A stretch of 64,000 nt of DNA from Nageia nagi (GCA_050084985.1 JBITNC010000001.1:212908001-212972000); one strand, 5' to 3'. Positions 36,640 to 49,126 are shown, counted from the first letter of the stretch. The notes: a model not told the origin generated them from the letters alone. Made by a program: numbers and translations.

Positions 36640-37437
36640 TATTATCACATAATATTTATTTATGCATTTAAATAAATACATTTGTTTGCCCTAATGCACA
36701 CCTAGAATATTTAATGTAATGATATCAATGGTTATCTTGAATATGGTTGTAATATCAATATTTATTTTGAATATATGGTTATCTTGAATATCATTATGTA
36801 TAGTGGGCTAACCCTATTTATGTAGGTACATGCCAACCTAAGGAGTAGGTCATATTATTATCTATATAAATAGGGATATAATAGTAAGTCCACATCAAGG
36901 AGATACATGATCCCATATCTAGTCTTGGTGGTGGTACTCCTTTAGGTGTCTCTTGACACTGCCATTCAAGGCTATGGTTTGTGTACTTCCTTTTGTGAGT
37001 TATTTTGACATTGATAATTTGTATTCTAATTGAAATATCTATATGCAAATTATTAACTTAATTTAAAATCAAAAGGACACTCTAATGAAGATCATTTATT
37101 CTCCTTATTCATGCTAAATACACCATCAATGCTCCTCCTATACAACATACAGAGCACTCATAGTCCTCTTTTCATGGTATTTTAGGTTATAGCTTTTGGA
37201 GTAAGATTCTTGTACTATCCACATATCAAAAATATCATCATTATATAGTTTCAAGTATAATTTGTAAGGTAAGTGTACAAATCATAGTTCTTGATTGGTA
37301 TTATCATCCTAATTCTAGAGTGGCTATCTTCTTCATCTATTTTTTTATATGCTCTAAATTACTATCCATAGCCTGAAATAGGTATTTTGGGTTTTGTAAT
37401 TGTTTATTTATTTTTATTCTCAAAATATTTATAAATA
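36640..37437 (+). repeat. 5' LTR of retroelement 3
   Basis: Starts TATTATCACATAA (from an original TGTTATCAC, as the copy ending at 44,390 still shows) and ends ATAAATA two bases before the primer site. It contains TATATAAATAGGGA at about 36,861-36,874, a good TATA box. Confidence 0.85.
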
Positions 37438-37439
37438 TT

Positions 37440-37453
37440 TGGTGAACCTGATG
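37440..37453 (+). other. Primer-binding site TGGTGAACC type, plus strand
   Basis: TGGTGAACCTGATG follows the LTR by two bases. Same core as in elements 1 and 2 and the deleted copy at 25.8 kb. Confidence 0.75.
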
Positions 37454-37474
37454 TGAAACTTAACTTCTAAAAAT

Positions 37475-39485
37475 ATGAATAATTCATTAGATCTATTTCC
37501 ATTAAATCAATCAAAACTTGATCCAACTAAAAGAAAAAGGAAATCATGGAAAGGTGTAATATCAATAAGAAAAAGTGGTAGCTTAAATAAAGATAGTATC
37601 CCTTTGGCTATTGAAACTAATTTTCCTGATGATGAATCTTATCATGGAGATTTTGAAGATAATAATAACCCTAGTAAAATAAGCATAAATATAACAAATG
37701 AAGAATATTATCATGGGGACTTATAAGATAATGAGAGCCCTAAAGAAGAAATAATCCAACCTTTTGAAAATAAATTGCAATTATCCCTTTATCGATATGA
37801 AAAATCTAATAATATAAACCTAATAGAAGATAAATTAAGGTTAGTGCAATAATTCATAAAGCTTTTTAGGATATTCTATAGGTTTTACCAAAGATCCTAC
37901 CATACCTCATTCATTAAATATCATCTATGAATTTTTGATCTAAAACAGTTCTAGGTCACCTTCTAGGATACAGCTAGCTAAGCCACCCCTCTTGTTATGT
38001 ACCTTAACAAGTCAACATAGGAGCATTTATGATATAAATCCTATTGAAATGTAATACCCATGGCCTATTTTTTCTATGGAAAGCAATGTCAATTTTTGTA
38101 TGCTTTGTCCTTCCATCCTTGAGTCAAACCTTAATCAATTCGCATCATCCTTAACACTTGTGAAAAATTTAAAAAGTCATGAACCAATAACACTAGAAGA
38201 AACTAATTATGAACATTTAGATGATGAGATGATTGAATTTTATGATGAGTTAGATAATTAAATAGAAATAGAACTTGAAATTGATCCTATGGAATAAGGA
38301 CTTATCAATGCTTACCCTTACTGGTAAGATAGAGAAAAAGAGATTAAAGAGATGGAAGTAAAAAAAAACAATAGGCAAACAATCTTATCGAAAAGCTTAA
38401 TTATGTGTAATATAAGTAATTATAAGTGAGTTAGATAATCAACTAATCTAAGAATGGAGAGATCAAAATGGGAGATTCACTCCTGAAACACCTGAATATG
38501 AGTATGAGGAAGAAACTAAAAAACCTGATCCCCTAAAGGAAGAGAAAAATAATAATAATGTAACTATGCAAAATGAAAAAGAAAAATCAGAGAAAAGAAT
38601 GGCATAATTGAAAAAAATGGCTGAACAACTAAAGAGGATAATGTTATTAAGTAGAGAAAAAGAGGGTGAATAACTAAATGAAAGGTACCCCTTTTATGTA
38701 AAAATAAAAGATAAAACATGGGAAGGGAAAGATATAGATTTCAATAAATATGATGGCATTAGTGATGCAAGAATGCACATCACAATCTTTGAGGAAGTAG
38801 CTTGTAATCATCAACATGATGAAGATATGTTAGCAAGATTATTTAAATTCAATTTAGGGAAGGAATCTTTTGAATGGTTTTATAATCTTGAAAATCAAAG
38901 TATCACCAACTATGAGCAATTAAAATGAGAATTCATAAATCAATATCAACACAACATAAAAAGAAAACAAACCCTTATCAATTTAGCAAGAATTAGATAA
39001 GATGATAACCAATCATTTGAGAAATTTGTAAAAGCATAGAAGAAAATAACAACATCTATAAATTTGAATGAAAAAGAACTAAAATCTCTTAGAGATGAGA
39101 TGATATTGGAATTTTTTAACTACCTAGAGCAACTCTCTTTAATATGATTATGTCCATCATTCAAAAAGAGAAGCACCTTTTAAAAATTGATTCTTAGAAA
39201 TTTAAAAGAAAGAAAAGAAGACCACCAACTATGAGAATGATAGCAACAGTTACAATGATGAATGAAATGCCTTGTCCAAGTAAACATAAAACCTCTCAAG
39301 TATACACTAAGATTATGGAAGATCATGATGAGTTATTACAATCATTGTTACAAAAGGGTTTGATTCAACTACCACCTATAAACCAAAAGGACACTAAAAT
39401 TGTAGGAGGATTTTATGGATATCTAGAATTCATAGATATAAAACATGTGAATCTAGAAAGTTTAAAGATGTTGTCCAAGATTTGA
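37475..39485 (+). pseudogene. Gag of retroelement 3
   Basis: The N-terminal part is open at 37,475-37,726 (MNNSLDLFPLNQSKL, basic KRKRKSWKG, then acidic). The capsid domain at about 38,640-39,180 reads FNKYDGISDARMHITIFEE, DMLARLFKFNLG, SFEWFYNLENQSITNYEQL, FINQYQHNIKRKQTLINLA, SFEKFVKA and LNEKELKSL, a clear Retrotrans_gag pattern. The C-terminal linker at 39,231-39,485 (YTKIMEDHDELLQSLLQKG, LIQLPPI) parallels element 1 gag, but the zinc knuckle is lost. Several TGA and TAG stops. Confidence 0.8.
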
Positions 39486-40116
39486 TAGATAAAAAAGCAA
39501 TATCATTTAAAAAATAAAAACAAAAGGCAAAGACTCCTATACATGTGAATAATAAGAAATTGGGGATTTACAAGAATCCCATGCCACAACACAACATAGC
39601 AATATTGTATACATAAGATAATATGATGAAAAAGCCCATTATCATAGGAGAACAACATGGAAAATATCAAAATGAAGCTAGTAGCAGTGGGGGCACAAGG
39701 CCCTCTAGTTATGTCATTTGGTAAACATGCATGATTTTGCTAACACTAATGGAACTAACAGTAGGATAGATGGACTAATCAATGTCATGATGGAGAAAAT
39801 GTGGGGTCATTTTGACATCATATCATGAGTGTTGGTGCTTTATTTTTATCAAGAATCAACTACTTATGGTCCTCTTTCTAAGCTAATTTTTTTCAAACTA
39901 AAAAATTAGTGAATGGCCCTTGGCATGGAGGTTTAGCTCCAAGAGTGCTATATCTTTTTAGGCCTCTTGGTGCAAATTTTTAGCTCTCATAATTATCATA
40001 AAATACATGTCACAAATAATAATACAAATAAATAAAAGTCATATTTTATATATATAAAAAGGTTCATCATTTTACAAAATCTTAGCATGGCTAAGTAATC
40101 ATCATGTGCCTAAAAG
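39486..40116. other. Spacer between gag and PMD frame of element 3
   Basis: Holds two early copies of the 'cctcttgg...tttagctct' unit (about 39,915-39,990) that is amplified at 41,990-42,420 on the other side of the PMD frame. No frame recognised. Confidence 0.5.
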
Positions 40117-41130
40117 CTATTGCCTCCTAGAAGGACCTCCTCCCTCTACACTCAAACTAATAGCCCTGCTAGAGCCACTACCCCCACACCTAGCCTTGTA
40201 TTTATTAGCCCTCACTTTCTCTTCCCCTGCTTGTCTTTTGGCCTTATGTAGCTACTCATAAAGATCCTAGATCTATGTGTTTGCTCTTTATAGATCCTGG
40301 TATTGGCTAGTATAGTCTCCTCCTCCATATTATAGCTATCCTTATAGATATTTGATTTTAACATCCTTTTGCTCTATGTTCCTATGTAGCTAAGTCATCT
40401 CTAGTTCAGGATCCTCATCATATGCATATAATAGGAAAATCACATATTAGTATTGCATGCATTTTATGATTAACATATATATATATATATAATATAAAAA
40501 TAATAAATACTATCATCCTTCTCCTCATCCTTAGCCACATATATCCCCCCTCTCATCACCTTAATGAATGAATGCAAATCATGATATAATTATACCAAAA
40601 TAGATAGGCACCATCCACATCATTGCTCATGTAAGACCATGTCTACGATAATAGAAACCATCCCCATAGGAGGATAGATAATAGCATCTAGTAAGCAAGC
40701 AATAAGGAGCCTCAACTATAGGTCAACCCATGATGGAGGATCCTTTGGTATATGTCTTATTAGAGAAACTCTTCTCTTCTTATGGTTCACCTCATCTGAA
40801 CTTATGATCCATATGGCCCACTTCTCTACTCATTCCATGCTAGGAATAAGAACCATATTCACTAGCTTACCCTTGATAGGTAGCCTAGTGATTCTATATA
40901 TATCCTCAAGTGTCACTATAATCTCCTTGGTGGGTAAGTGAAAGGTGTTGGAATTAGGATTCCTCCTCACCATCAAAGCCATCAACATGTCCTAATCATG
41001 ATAAATGTAATCAAGAAAGGCCAAATAGCTCAAAGAAATAGCCTCAAGTGTGCTCTAGTTCTCATTTGATTAAGGCCATTATTGGATAATCGTAAAAGTA
41101 GTACTCTTCTCAAAAGCCTATATGTAATAG
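40117..41130 (-). pseudogene. PMD reading frame antisense to retroelement 3
   Basis: This has the clearest PMD signature in the window: MLMALMVRRNPNSNTFHL, PTKEIIVTLEDIYRITRLPI, KGKLV, then MEWVEKWAIW, PPSWVDL, LLIACLLDAIIYPPMGMVSI, LYHDLHSFIKVMRGGIYVAK. It matches the start of the plant mobile domain. The tail contains a likely helix (LEMT, LHRNIEQK) and a basic Gly/Ser/Arg end (RCGGSGSSRAISLS, then GGGPSRRQ) before a stop. A possible 97-base intron spans 40,414-40,510 (GTATTT...ATGAG on the minus strand) and contains a (TA)n run. Few stops interrupt the body, so this copy is among the best preserved. Confidence 0.75.
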
Positions 41131-41989
41131 CTATGATCCTGGTATAAAACATACAAAAAGTAATATTAGTTTCAATTATTAATGCTCCTTTGAGTTTTGC
41201 AAAACAATATAAGAGGACCACCCATGATCCAAACTCAATAAAATAGGACCACCTATGATTCAAACTTAGTAAAATAGGACCACCCATGATCTAGACTAGG
41301 ATATAAGGGAATGCTAGTATCCATCTTTCTATATATAAAGATGACAAAATTTCATGTGCAGGGTTGTACAAAAAAGACTAACCTTATCATAGAGGTAGAA
41401 AAATGGAAAATTATACTAAAAGTCAAAAATGAAATCATAGGTATTCTAATGGGTAAAAACCTAGGGATAGAATGTTAGATTTACAAGAAAGCTATAAAAA
41501 AATAGAAAAAAAGGCAAGAATACACCAAAGAAAAGATAGGTAAAGATGATTTACCTAATGACTAGCAGGAGAGTTCATCACCAAAGTAGCTCTATGTTCC
41601 TCCCAACATGTGATCGATAAAGCTATGATAAGAAGATGTGAAAAAGAAGCAAAAAAAATCATAGGTTGATAATATTAAAGTCAAGAATAAGCACCCACTA
41701 AATAGGTTCTCAAAACTCCTAAGCACACTCCACTCTAAAAATGTAAGCAAGTGACAATGATTACAAGTAGGTAAATAGAGTAGTCAATCAAAATCAACAA
41801 GAAATATGCCATTGTTTAGTTTTTATAGTTTTCAAAAATTTCTTAAAAAAGGACCACCCATAGCCTTCTTTTGTCAAGTGTTAAGGACCAGTGGTGATGT
41901 GATTCTATTAGAATAGACCACTTGTGTTTCTTATTTTGTTAGATTGAATATCTTGATTTGTTATACACAATGAAGAATTATCTATATGG
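41131..41989. other. Spacer downstream of the PMD start in element 3
   Basis: Contains three near-identical 30-base units 'ataggaccacc(c/t)atgat(c/t)' at about 41,210-41,300 in a short array. Otherwise AT-rich sequence without a recognised frame. Confidence 0.45.
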
Positions 41990-42420
41990 CTATATCTTGG
42001 ATTTTATTATGTTATATGCCTCTTGGCATGAAGTTTTAGCTCTCACATAGATATCATAGTTCTTTAGCATGAAGTTTTAGGCTTTATCACATATTATCAT
42101 GCCTCTTGATGTAGATTTTTAGCTCTAATAATCATATCATGTCTCTTTGTATAGAGTTTTAGCTCTCATCATCATATCATACCTCTTGGTGTAGAGTTTT
42201 AACTCTCACCATAATATCATGCCTTTTGGCATAGAGTTTTAGCTCTCATCATCATATCATGCCTCTTGGCATAGAGTTTTAGCTCTCATAATCATATCAT
42301 ACCTCTTGGTGCAAAATTTCATCTCTCATTATCATATTATGCCCCTTAGCATAGAGTTCTAGCTCTCCTATTATCATGCCTCTTGGTGTAGAGTTAAGCT
42401 CCCATTCTACAATATGCTAT
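41990..42420. repeat. Tandem array of about 43-base units
   Basis: About nine to ten copies of a unit with core 'cctcttggcatagagtttta' followed by 'gctctcatcatcatatcatg'. Copies vary by C/T changes and small gaps. It lies between the PMD frame and the 3' LTR of element 3. Confidence 0.85.
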
Positions 42421-42480
42421 CCATTTGTGTTTATCAAGGTTGTCATATGTCATATGTTATCTTATTGAAAAGGTCTTGGT

Positions 42481-42580
42481 ATGGTCATGTGTGGTCATGT
42501 ATGGTCATGTGTTGTCATGTTTGGTCATGTGTTATCATGTTTGGTCATGTGTTGTCATGCATGGTCATGTGTTGTCCATA
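42481..42580. repeat. Short tandem repeat, 10-base unit TGGTCATGTG
   Basis: About ten units of TGGTCATGTG and variants (TTGTCATGTT, TGGTCATGCA). The open frames that cross it in two registers are a by-product of the repeat. Confidence 0.85.
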
Positions 42581-42815
42581 TCACGACAAGGGATAGATTG
42601 AAAAATATCATAGCCAAAAGTTTTCTCAACCCATATCTAGATTTTACATATTTTTGTTATATTAAAATCTTTATTGAAGTTTATATTGATTAGTGTTAGT
42701 ATTATTCTTATCAATACTTGCTAATATTTCATTACTATGACATCTTGATTTGTACTTTGAATGAAAAATCTCGATGCACCTAGTGATATTAGTTTCTTAA
42801 ACAAAGTGGGCCATC

Positions 42816-43609
42816 TATTATCACATAAAATTTATTTATGCATTTAAATAAATACATTCATTTGCACCAATACAAACCTAGAGTATTTAATGTAATGATA
42901 TCAATGCTTATCTTGAATATGGTTATATTATCAATGTTTATTTTGAATATATGGTTATCTTGAATATCGTTATGTATCATGGGCTAACCTTGTTTATGTA
43001 GGTACAAATCAACCTAAGGAGTAGGTCATATTATTATCTATATAAATAGAGATATAATAGTAAGTCTACATCAAGGAGATACATGATCTAATATCTAGTC
43101 TTAATGGTGGCAATCCTTTAGGTGTCTCTTAATGTGGCCATTTAAGGTTGTGATTTATGTATTTCCTTATATGAGTTATTTTGACATCAGCAATCTATAT
43201 TCTAATTAAAATATATATATGCAAATTATTGACATGAATTGAAAGTAAAATGGCACTCTGATAAATACCACTGATGCTCCTTATTCATGCTAAATACACC
43301 ATTGGCTCTCCTCCTGTACAACATATAGATCACCCATTGTCTCTTTTCATGATATTTAAAGTTATAGCTTCTAGAGCAGAATTCCTCTACCATCCACATA
43401 TAAAATATATCATCATTCTCTAGTGTTAGGTATGCTTCATAAGGTAAGTATACAAATCATATTTCTTGATTGGTATTGTCATCCTAATTCTAGAATGACT
43501 ATCTTCTTCATCTATTTTCTATATGGTCTAAATTGCTATTCATAACTCAAAATAGGTATTTTAGGTTTTGTAATTATTTAATTGTTTACATTCTCAATAA
43601 TTATAAATA
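42816..43609 (+). repeat. 3' LTR of retroelement 3 (left arm of palindrome)
   Basis: Starts TATTATCACATAA after a purine-rich AAACAAAGTGGGCC and ends ATAAATA. Aligns over 794 bases with 36,640-37,437 in the same direction and with 44,390-43,598 in the opposite direction. Confidence 0.87.
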
Positions 43610-44390
43610 TTTTAAAAATACAAATAAATAAATAATTACAAAACCCAAAATACCTATTTTGAGCTATGAATAGCAATTTAGACCATAGAAAAAATAGATG
43701 AAGATAGCCACTCTAGAATTAGGATGACAATACCAATCAATAATTATGATTTGTATACTTATCTTATGAAGTATACCTAAAATCAAACAATGATGATATA
43801 TTTGATATGTGGATGGTAGAGAATCCTACTCCAAAATTTATAACCTAAAATACCATGAAAAGAGGATCATAGGTGGTCTATATGTTGTATAAAAGGAGCA
43901 TTGATAGAGTATTTAGCATGAATAAGGAGCATCAATGGTCTTTATCAGAGTGCCCTTTTACTTTTAAATTAAGTTAATCATTTTCATATAGATATTTCAA
44001 TTAGAATATAAATTATTGATGTTAGAATAACTTACATAAGGAAGTACATAAACCATAGCCTTGAATGATATTGTCAAGAGACACCTAAAGGATTGCCACC
44101 ACCAAGACTAGATATGGGATCATGTATCTCCTTGATTTGGACTTACTATTAGATCCCTATTTATATAGATAATAATATGACCTACTCCTTAGGTTGACAT
44201 GTACCTACATAAATAGGGTTAGCCCATGATACATAATGATATTCAAGATAACCATATATTTAAAATAAACATTGACATTATAACCATATTCAAGATAAGC
44301 ATTGATATCATTACATTAAATATTCTGGGTGTGCATTAGTGCAAATGAATGTATTTATTTAAATGCATAAATAAATTTTATGTGATAACA
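43598..44390 (-). repeat. Inverted third LTR of retroelement 3 (right arm of palindrome)
   Basis: The reverse complement starts TGTTATCACATAA and runs the whole LTR length (793 bases), ending inside the last 12 bases of the preceding LTR. It shares with the left arm several variants that the 5' LTR lacks, such as ATTCATTTGCAC against ATTTGTTTGCCC near the start. Confidence 0.87.
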
Positions 44391-44395
44391 ATGAC

Positions 44396-46035
44396 ATTTT
44401 GACAAGCATTATGATAAACATATAGATAAGCTTCATTTTGATGTGAGATAAATAAGCATTATTTGATAAGATATGCTAAGCAAAATAGATAATCAACATG
44501 TTAATATGACAAGTAGATAGATACGCATTTTCTAAAAATAAGGCATAGTATTGAAAAGCTTAATGTGAAAGTAGTAAAGTGACATTTTGATTAGTTGACT
44601 TTCAATAAGTGATAATTGCAATTTAAGGCATATGTAATTTGACAAGATCACCAGTTCTAAAATATTTAGATGACATATAAGCAATATAAAAATCCTAATT
44701 TTACTTAACAAGAAACATGAAGTGCAATGATTTTGACATACATTATCATTTTATAGTGCTTAAATAATTGATAAGTACACTAGATATGAATTGATGACCT
44801 ATGTTGAGAAGATGAACTCAAAAATATAGTTTTTTTTAGAATTATCAAAGATACTACCAAGAAAAGAAAAAGAAAATGATAAGAACCTCTCTTTGTATCC
44901 TAGTTGTACTACTAGAATGAAGCAGTAGCACTAGGGTTTGAAGAGACAAAAACATACAAAAGTGAGGCAAAGCTCCAAGATAGGAAAAATAAAGTGCAAA
45001 ATGATTATTCAAAATAGGAAAGGACATGCACATTTTAATAGACATGATGATTTAAATTGACCAACTTTCCCCAAAGGGGTTATTGATAAATTCAAAGTAA
45101 ATTGATAATGGTGACATCATTTTTCATTCATGATACATAATATGATCCAAAGATGAAATTTTTTATGAAAATAGAAAAGATAATCTAGCAATGGTGCTAA
45201 GATTACAACAATAGTGTTGGACTAGGGAAAGACTAAAAAAATTGTGAAGTGTCTATGAATGACTATTCTAGGACTTAACATAGAAAAGTGGCTATGAGAG
45301 AAGGGATTAGATAAAATGTTAGTTAAATTATTCAAAATGGGGCACTAGATAATTTATAAATAGGCAAGTTGGGTTTCATTTATGCATTCTTGATTAGTGA
45401 ATTTGAGCTCTGGTCTAGGAGTTGGTAGTTTCCATTTAAGGTTGCTTGAGGGCTACAAAAGTGTAGTTAGAGTGGATATGGATTGATATTATCGACATGG
45501 CATAAAGTATTACTTCTCACTAGGGACATAGGGCTTTAGTTATTCATTCTTCCCTAAAGGGCCATCAGGTACTCAATTTTTTATCATATTCTTCATGTAT
45601 ATGTAGGTTAGAGAGTTTTTTGATGGATTAGATTTTGAATGTAGCTTTGTTTTGATCAATTTTAAGAAATTATCAAGAAAGATAGGATAACATTGTTAGG
45701 ATAGGTTTTAGCATGCATGGGAGGGAAAAAATATAATTTTTACCATATAATCAAGGAAAAATTTGATGGGTATGAAAATTTGTGAGAGTGGCAGTGTTGG
45801 GTTCTTATCATTGTGATTGGATTAACATTTTTAGAAAAAACATGAAATTCATCTTCTATATAATTTTTGACACATTTTAACACTTAAATTTATGAAAAAT
45901 GAAAATGTTAAGAATAGTTTGACATGAAAAAGGGCTCATGTATGTTTATATCATTTTAGCTTTAGATTTTGACTTTTTTTATAACATTATTACTAATTAA
46001 ATTTTGAGACATGGATGTAGGACCAAGATTATCTG
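44396..46035. other. Element 2 internal sequence between array and PMD frame
   Basis: AT-rich, without a frame that I can name. The minus-strand open stretch at 44,854-45,045 resembles nothing. Confidence 0.45.
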
Positions 46036-47575
46036 ATGTGTTGTGAGCTATGGAGTCTAGCCATGGGGGTCATAGCAGAGTTTGAGCTCATAAAAGTAGA
46101 GAGGGAATCATTATATATCATGGGATTGGGCCACTTGAGAGGCTTATCACATATCCTATGTAATAAGTACCTTCTTACTATATTGATGGAGCATTGGTGT
46201 GATGATGCCAACATGTTCCATTTATGAATTAAGGAGATCACCTCACACTAACTCACATACATTGAATAATATGGGTACCCATTAAAGGTACACTTATTTA
46301 GAGAGACATGTTATCCATGGTCAAGATAAAGGAGTAGTGTTATTGGTTGATACGGGTGTGGGGTTACCAGCAGTAGGAGAAGAATTAACCTCTTCATGAC
46401 ATAGTGTACATGCCCCTAAAGGATATAGATATAGTTTTTTGGTTCAAGTTATATGTGACCATTCTTATTGATATGATCTTATATTGTGATTAGAACCATG
46501 AGTTCTTCCATGCTAAGTAAATATCCATCATGCGAGGGATATGCCTTCATAAGGAGAGATATGCATGAGCACCTTGCATATTTTCCATGATATATAAGGT
46601 TATTCACAACTTCATCTTTGTGAAGAAGGGAGGTAGGATCATAGCTCATTATTTCATTTAATAGGCCTAGGCCTATAAGAAAATTAGTATAGCTACGACA
46701 TACCTCCCAACCACCATGTGGGCAGACATGACCATTTAGATTTAATGGTAGATGGCATAGAGGATGATAATGACATGAAGTGTGGAGTAGTTTCATAGAC
46801 TACTAAACTTTTTGGATGAGGAGGACATCATTTAATACCCATAATTTGATTTTTTAGCTTAGGATGAGAGCAATAATGAGCTATCCTAAAGCATGGCTCC
46901 ATGCCATATCCAAGGGTTAGTGTAAAGTGGGAAATAATGAAGGATCATTCCTCCAAGGTACCCACCCCACATCATGAGCATACATCAGAGTAATGATGAT
47001 GGTGGGATATAGTGAGACTTGTGCCTCAAATCCTTAAGGATGAGGAGGAGGTAAGTGTGGATGAGGAGCTAACACTAGGATAGGACATGAAGGAGCTTAT
47101 GGATACAAGTGACTTACCACCACCACTTATAATAGTGGATCCATTTGGGACATCAACATCAAGAGTTGTCCCCTCGATGGATACGTAAGGTAAACTATTG
47201 AAACCTATGCAAATTTTTTAGTAAAGAGATAATACAAGAGAAAATTGATCACAAAACTACTTTTGATAAGGATAGAGGAGGATATTACAACACTAACAGT
47301 CTATGTAGTGATCCTTCAGAATTAGGTGGTATTGAGGGATGCTTAGATAGGTGTTTTATAGAGATATATAGATACATTACAATCTCTATCACATGTCATT
47401 CATCAGTAGGAGCTAAAGAAGTTGTAGGATCTAATTTTCTTAAAGAAAAATTAGATCACACATATGGGTAATACCCTAGCCACCATGTCAATGAGTAGGT
47501 CAAGGTTTAGGGCTAGGAGCAAAAGTAGGACCTAAGACCCATCTGTGGGCCAAAGTTCTTAGGGAGGGAATTGAT
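46036..47575 (+). pseudogene. PMD reading frame antisense to retroelement 2
   Basis: Starts with a readable PMD lead: MCCELWSLAMGVIAEFELIK, MGLGHLRGLSHILCNKY, LLTILMEHWCDDANMFHL, then EITSH and YGYPLK where ITLEDVYRI and LPI are expected. The middle is badly worn, with stops and frame changes. The tail has an acidic stretch (DEEVSVDEELT, DPFGTSTS) and a basic Ser/Arg end (MSMSRSRFRARSKS). A (TA)n run follows at 47,610-47,626, in the same relation to the frame end as in element 1. Confidence 0.65.
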
Positions 47576-47911
47576 TATATTGATATTCTATGTACCATTT
47601 GTAATGATATATATATATATATATATTCAACTTTTATGATATAATTAAATTGTTGTTATGTGTTTTAGACTTTCATTTTAATTTTAGATGTTAATAAAAA
47701 TAAAATAAAGAAAAAAAATTAACTACCAAGACACCATAAATGATAAACATATATGATGATGAATGAAAAGAACACACAACAACACATGTGAATGATTCTC
47801 AAGACACACATAGGTATGGAAAAGGAAGAAATAATCATAAAATGGGCTATAAAATGTAGTGGTAGCACTAGAATCTAATGACATTGCTAGGATATAGAGA
47901 GGACTAGGAAG
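47576..47911. other. Spacer of element 2 left of element 4
   Basis: Contains the (TA)n run at 47,610-47,626; no frame. Its continuation is at 52,767 beyond element 4. Confidence 0.5.
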
Positions 47912-47916
47912 TAAGT
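47912..47916. other. Target-site duplication of element 4, left (TAAGT)
   Basis: TAAGT before the left LTR and again at 52,762-52,766 after the right LTR, a perfect pair. Confidence 0.85.
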
Positions 47917-49126
47917 TGTAATGTCCTCAAATTTGTAAAACATCCACTTTCTCTCCTCTTAGAGTGTGATGTTCATGGCAAAGGAGGAGAAACCAAAAAT
48001 AAATTAATTTAGGTGTATTTTATTAATATTTTACATTTATTTTTGTAACCAAGGCTAAAGAGACCCTTGAGGCACTCACACTTGGATTTTATTTAATTAA
48101 TCTGGCTCAATTATTTGTAATTAATGCAATATTAGTTTCTCATAATGGGATGTTGCATTTATGAGCCATTGATCTTGTAATTTGGCATCTCTAGGCAACC
48201 ATTATGGGACATTGGGCTTCTTGGGTCTCTAAATGATTTAATTTGTCATCCCAAGACACTAGAAGAGGGACATTGCACTTTAGGTGATTCCAAGGTATGA
48301 GGGATCTTGTTATAAAAGGAGATGGGACACATCATTTGTGGTCATGCTTAAAGATCATCAAAATTTATCTCTTTCTAGGGGTTAGCAGCTAGTGGAGTTG
48401 TAGCTTTCTAGCTAGCTTAGTGGGAGAGCTCGAGCCAGTGTGGAGGAGTTCTTACCTAAGCTAGGATAGTAACTCAAGCCAATGAGGTGGAGTTGCTAGA
48501 GTAGCTTGAGCCAATGAGGTGGAGTTACTGGAATAGTTTGAGTCAATGTGGTGGAACTATTCTATCCCTGATCTAGATCCAACCAATGGGGTAGATCTAG
48601 ATCCAACCAGTGTGGCCATATTCAGAGTTACTAGAATAGTTTGAGCTAGTGTGGTGGAACTATTTCATCCCTGATCCATATCTAGCCAGTGGGGTAGATC
48701 TAGATCTAGCCAGTGCAACCATATTCTAGATCTAGATCTAACCTACCAAATTAGTGTGAGGAGGCACATCCTAGATCTAGACTAGCTGAATCAGTGTGAG
48801 GAGGCTTGTATAGCATTAGGGGAGAAGAGATTGAAGAACTTGTAGGGCCAGATCATCCAAATCTACCTTATGAGGGCAAACATCCACCTTCTTGAGCATT
48901 TGGGTATTTTTCCTTGAGTATGTACTTATCCATTTGGGACATCCCAGCTCTTGAAGAATAAAATTCATTTTTGGCTCTATTTCTTGTTCAATTTGTAGAT
49001 CCAATTTGAATTGAGCTATATAGAAAAATATATAAATATATATAAAATTCCTAAGTAGTGATATTTTAACTTTGGAATATTACACTTTAACAAAAATCAC
49101 ATTTTGTGAGTTTTGGGGATATTACA
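47917..49126 (+). repeat. 5' LTR of element 4, with internal tandem units
   Basis: Inverted ends TGTAAT/ATTACA. Bases about 48,420-48,790 hold repeated units around 'agccagtgtggtgga' and 'gatctagatcta'. The second LTR has the same units but fewer in places, which explains the 29-base length difference. TATAAAAGGAGATGGG at about 48,311 is a good TATA box. Confidence 0.88.

Larger units (their letters stand above)
36640..44390 (+). mobile_element. Retroelement 3: plus-strand gag/antisense-PMD element ending in an LTR palindrome
   Basis: Plan: LTR (36,640-37,437), primer site, gag (37,475 to about 39,500), PMD frame on the opposite strand (41,130-40,117), tandem arrays (41,990-42,580), LTR (42,816-43,609), then a third LTR in reverse (43,598-44,390). 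The outermost bases at both ends are LTR starts, and a near-identical 5-mer flanks the whole. No pol is recognisable. It is inserted in the 3' part of element 2. Confidence 0.8.

Noticed and set aside
42414-42693. Two overlapping open frames rich in Met-Val-Cys-His (42,414-42,596 and 42,481-42,693).
   Set aside because: They are translations of the 10-base tandem repeat in two registers, not genes.
47185-47221. GTAAGG...TTTTAG as an intron in the PMD frame of element 2.
   Set aside because: 37 bases is too short for a plant intron and splicing does not restore a better frame.
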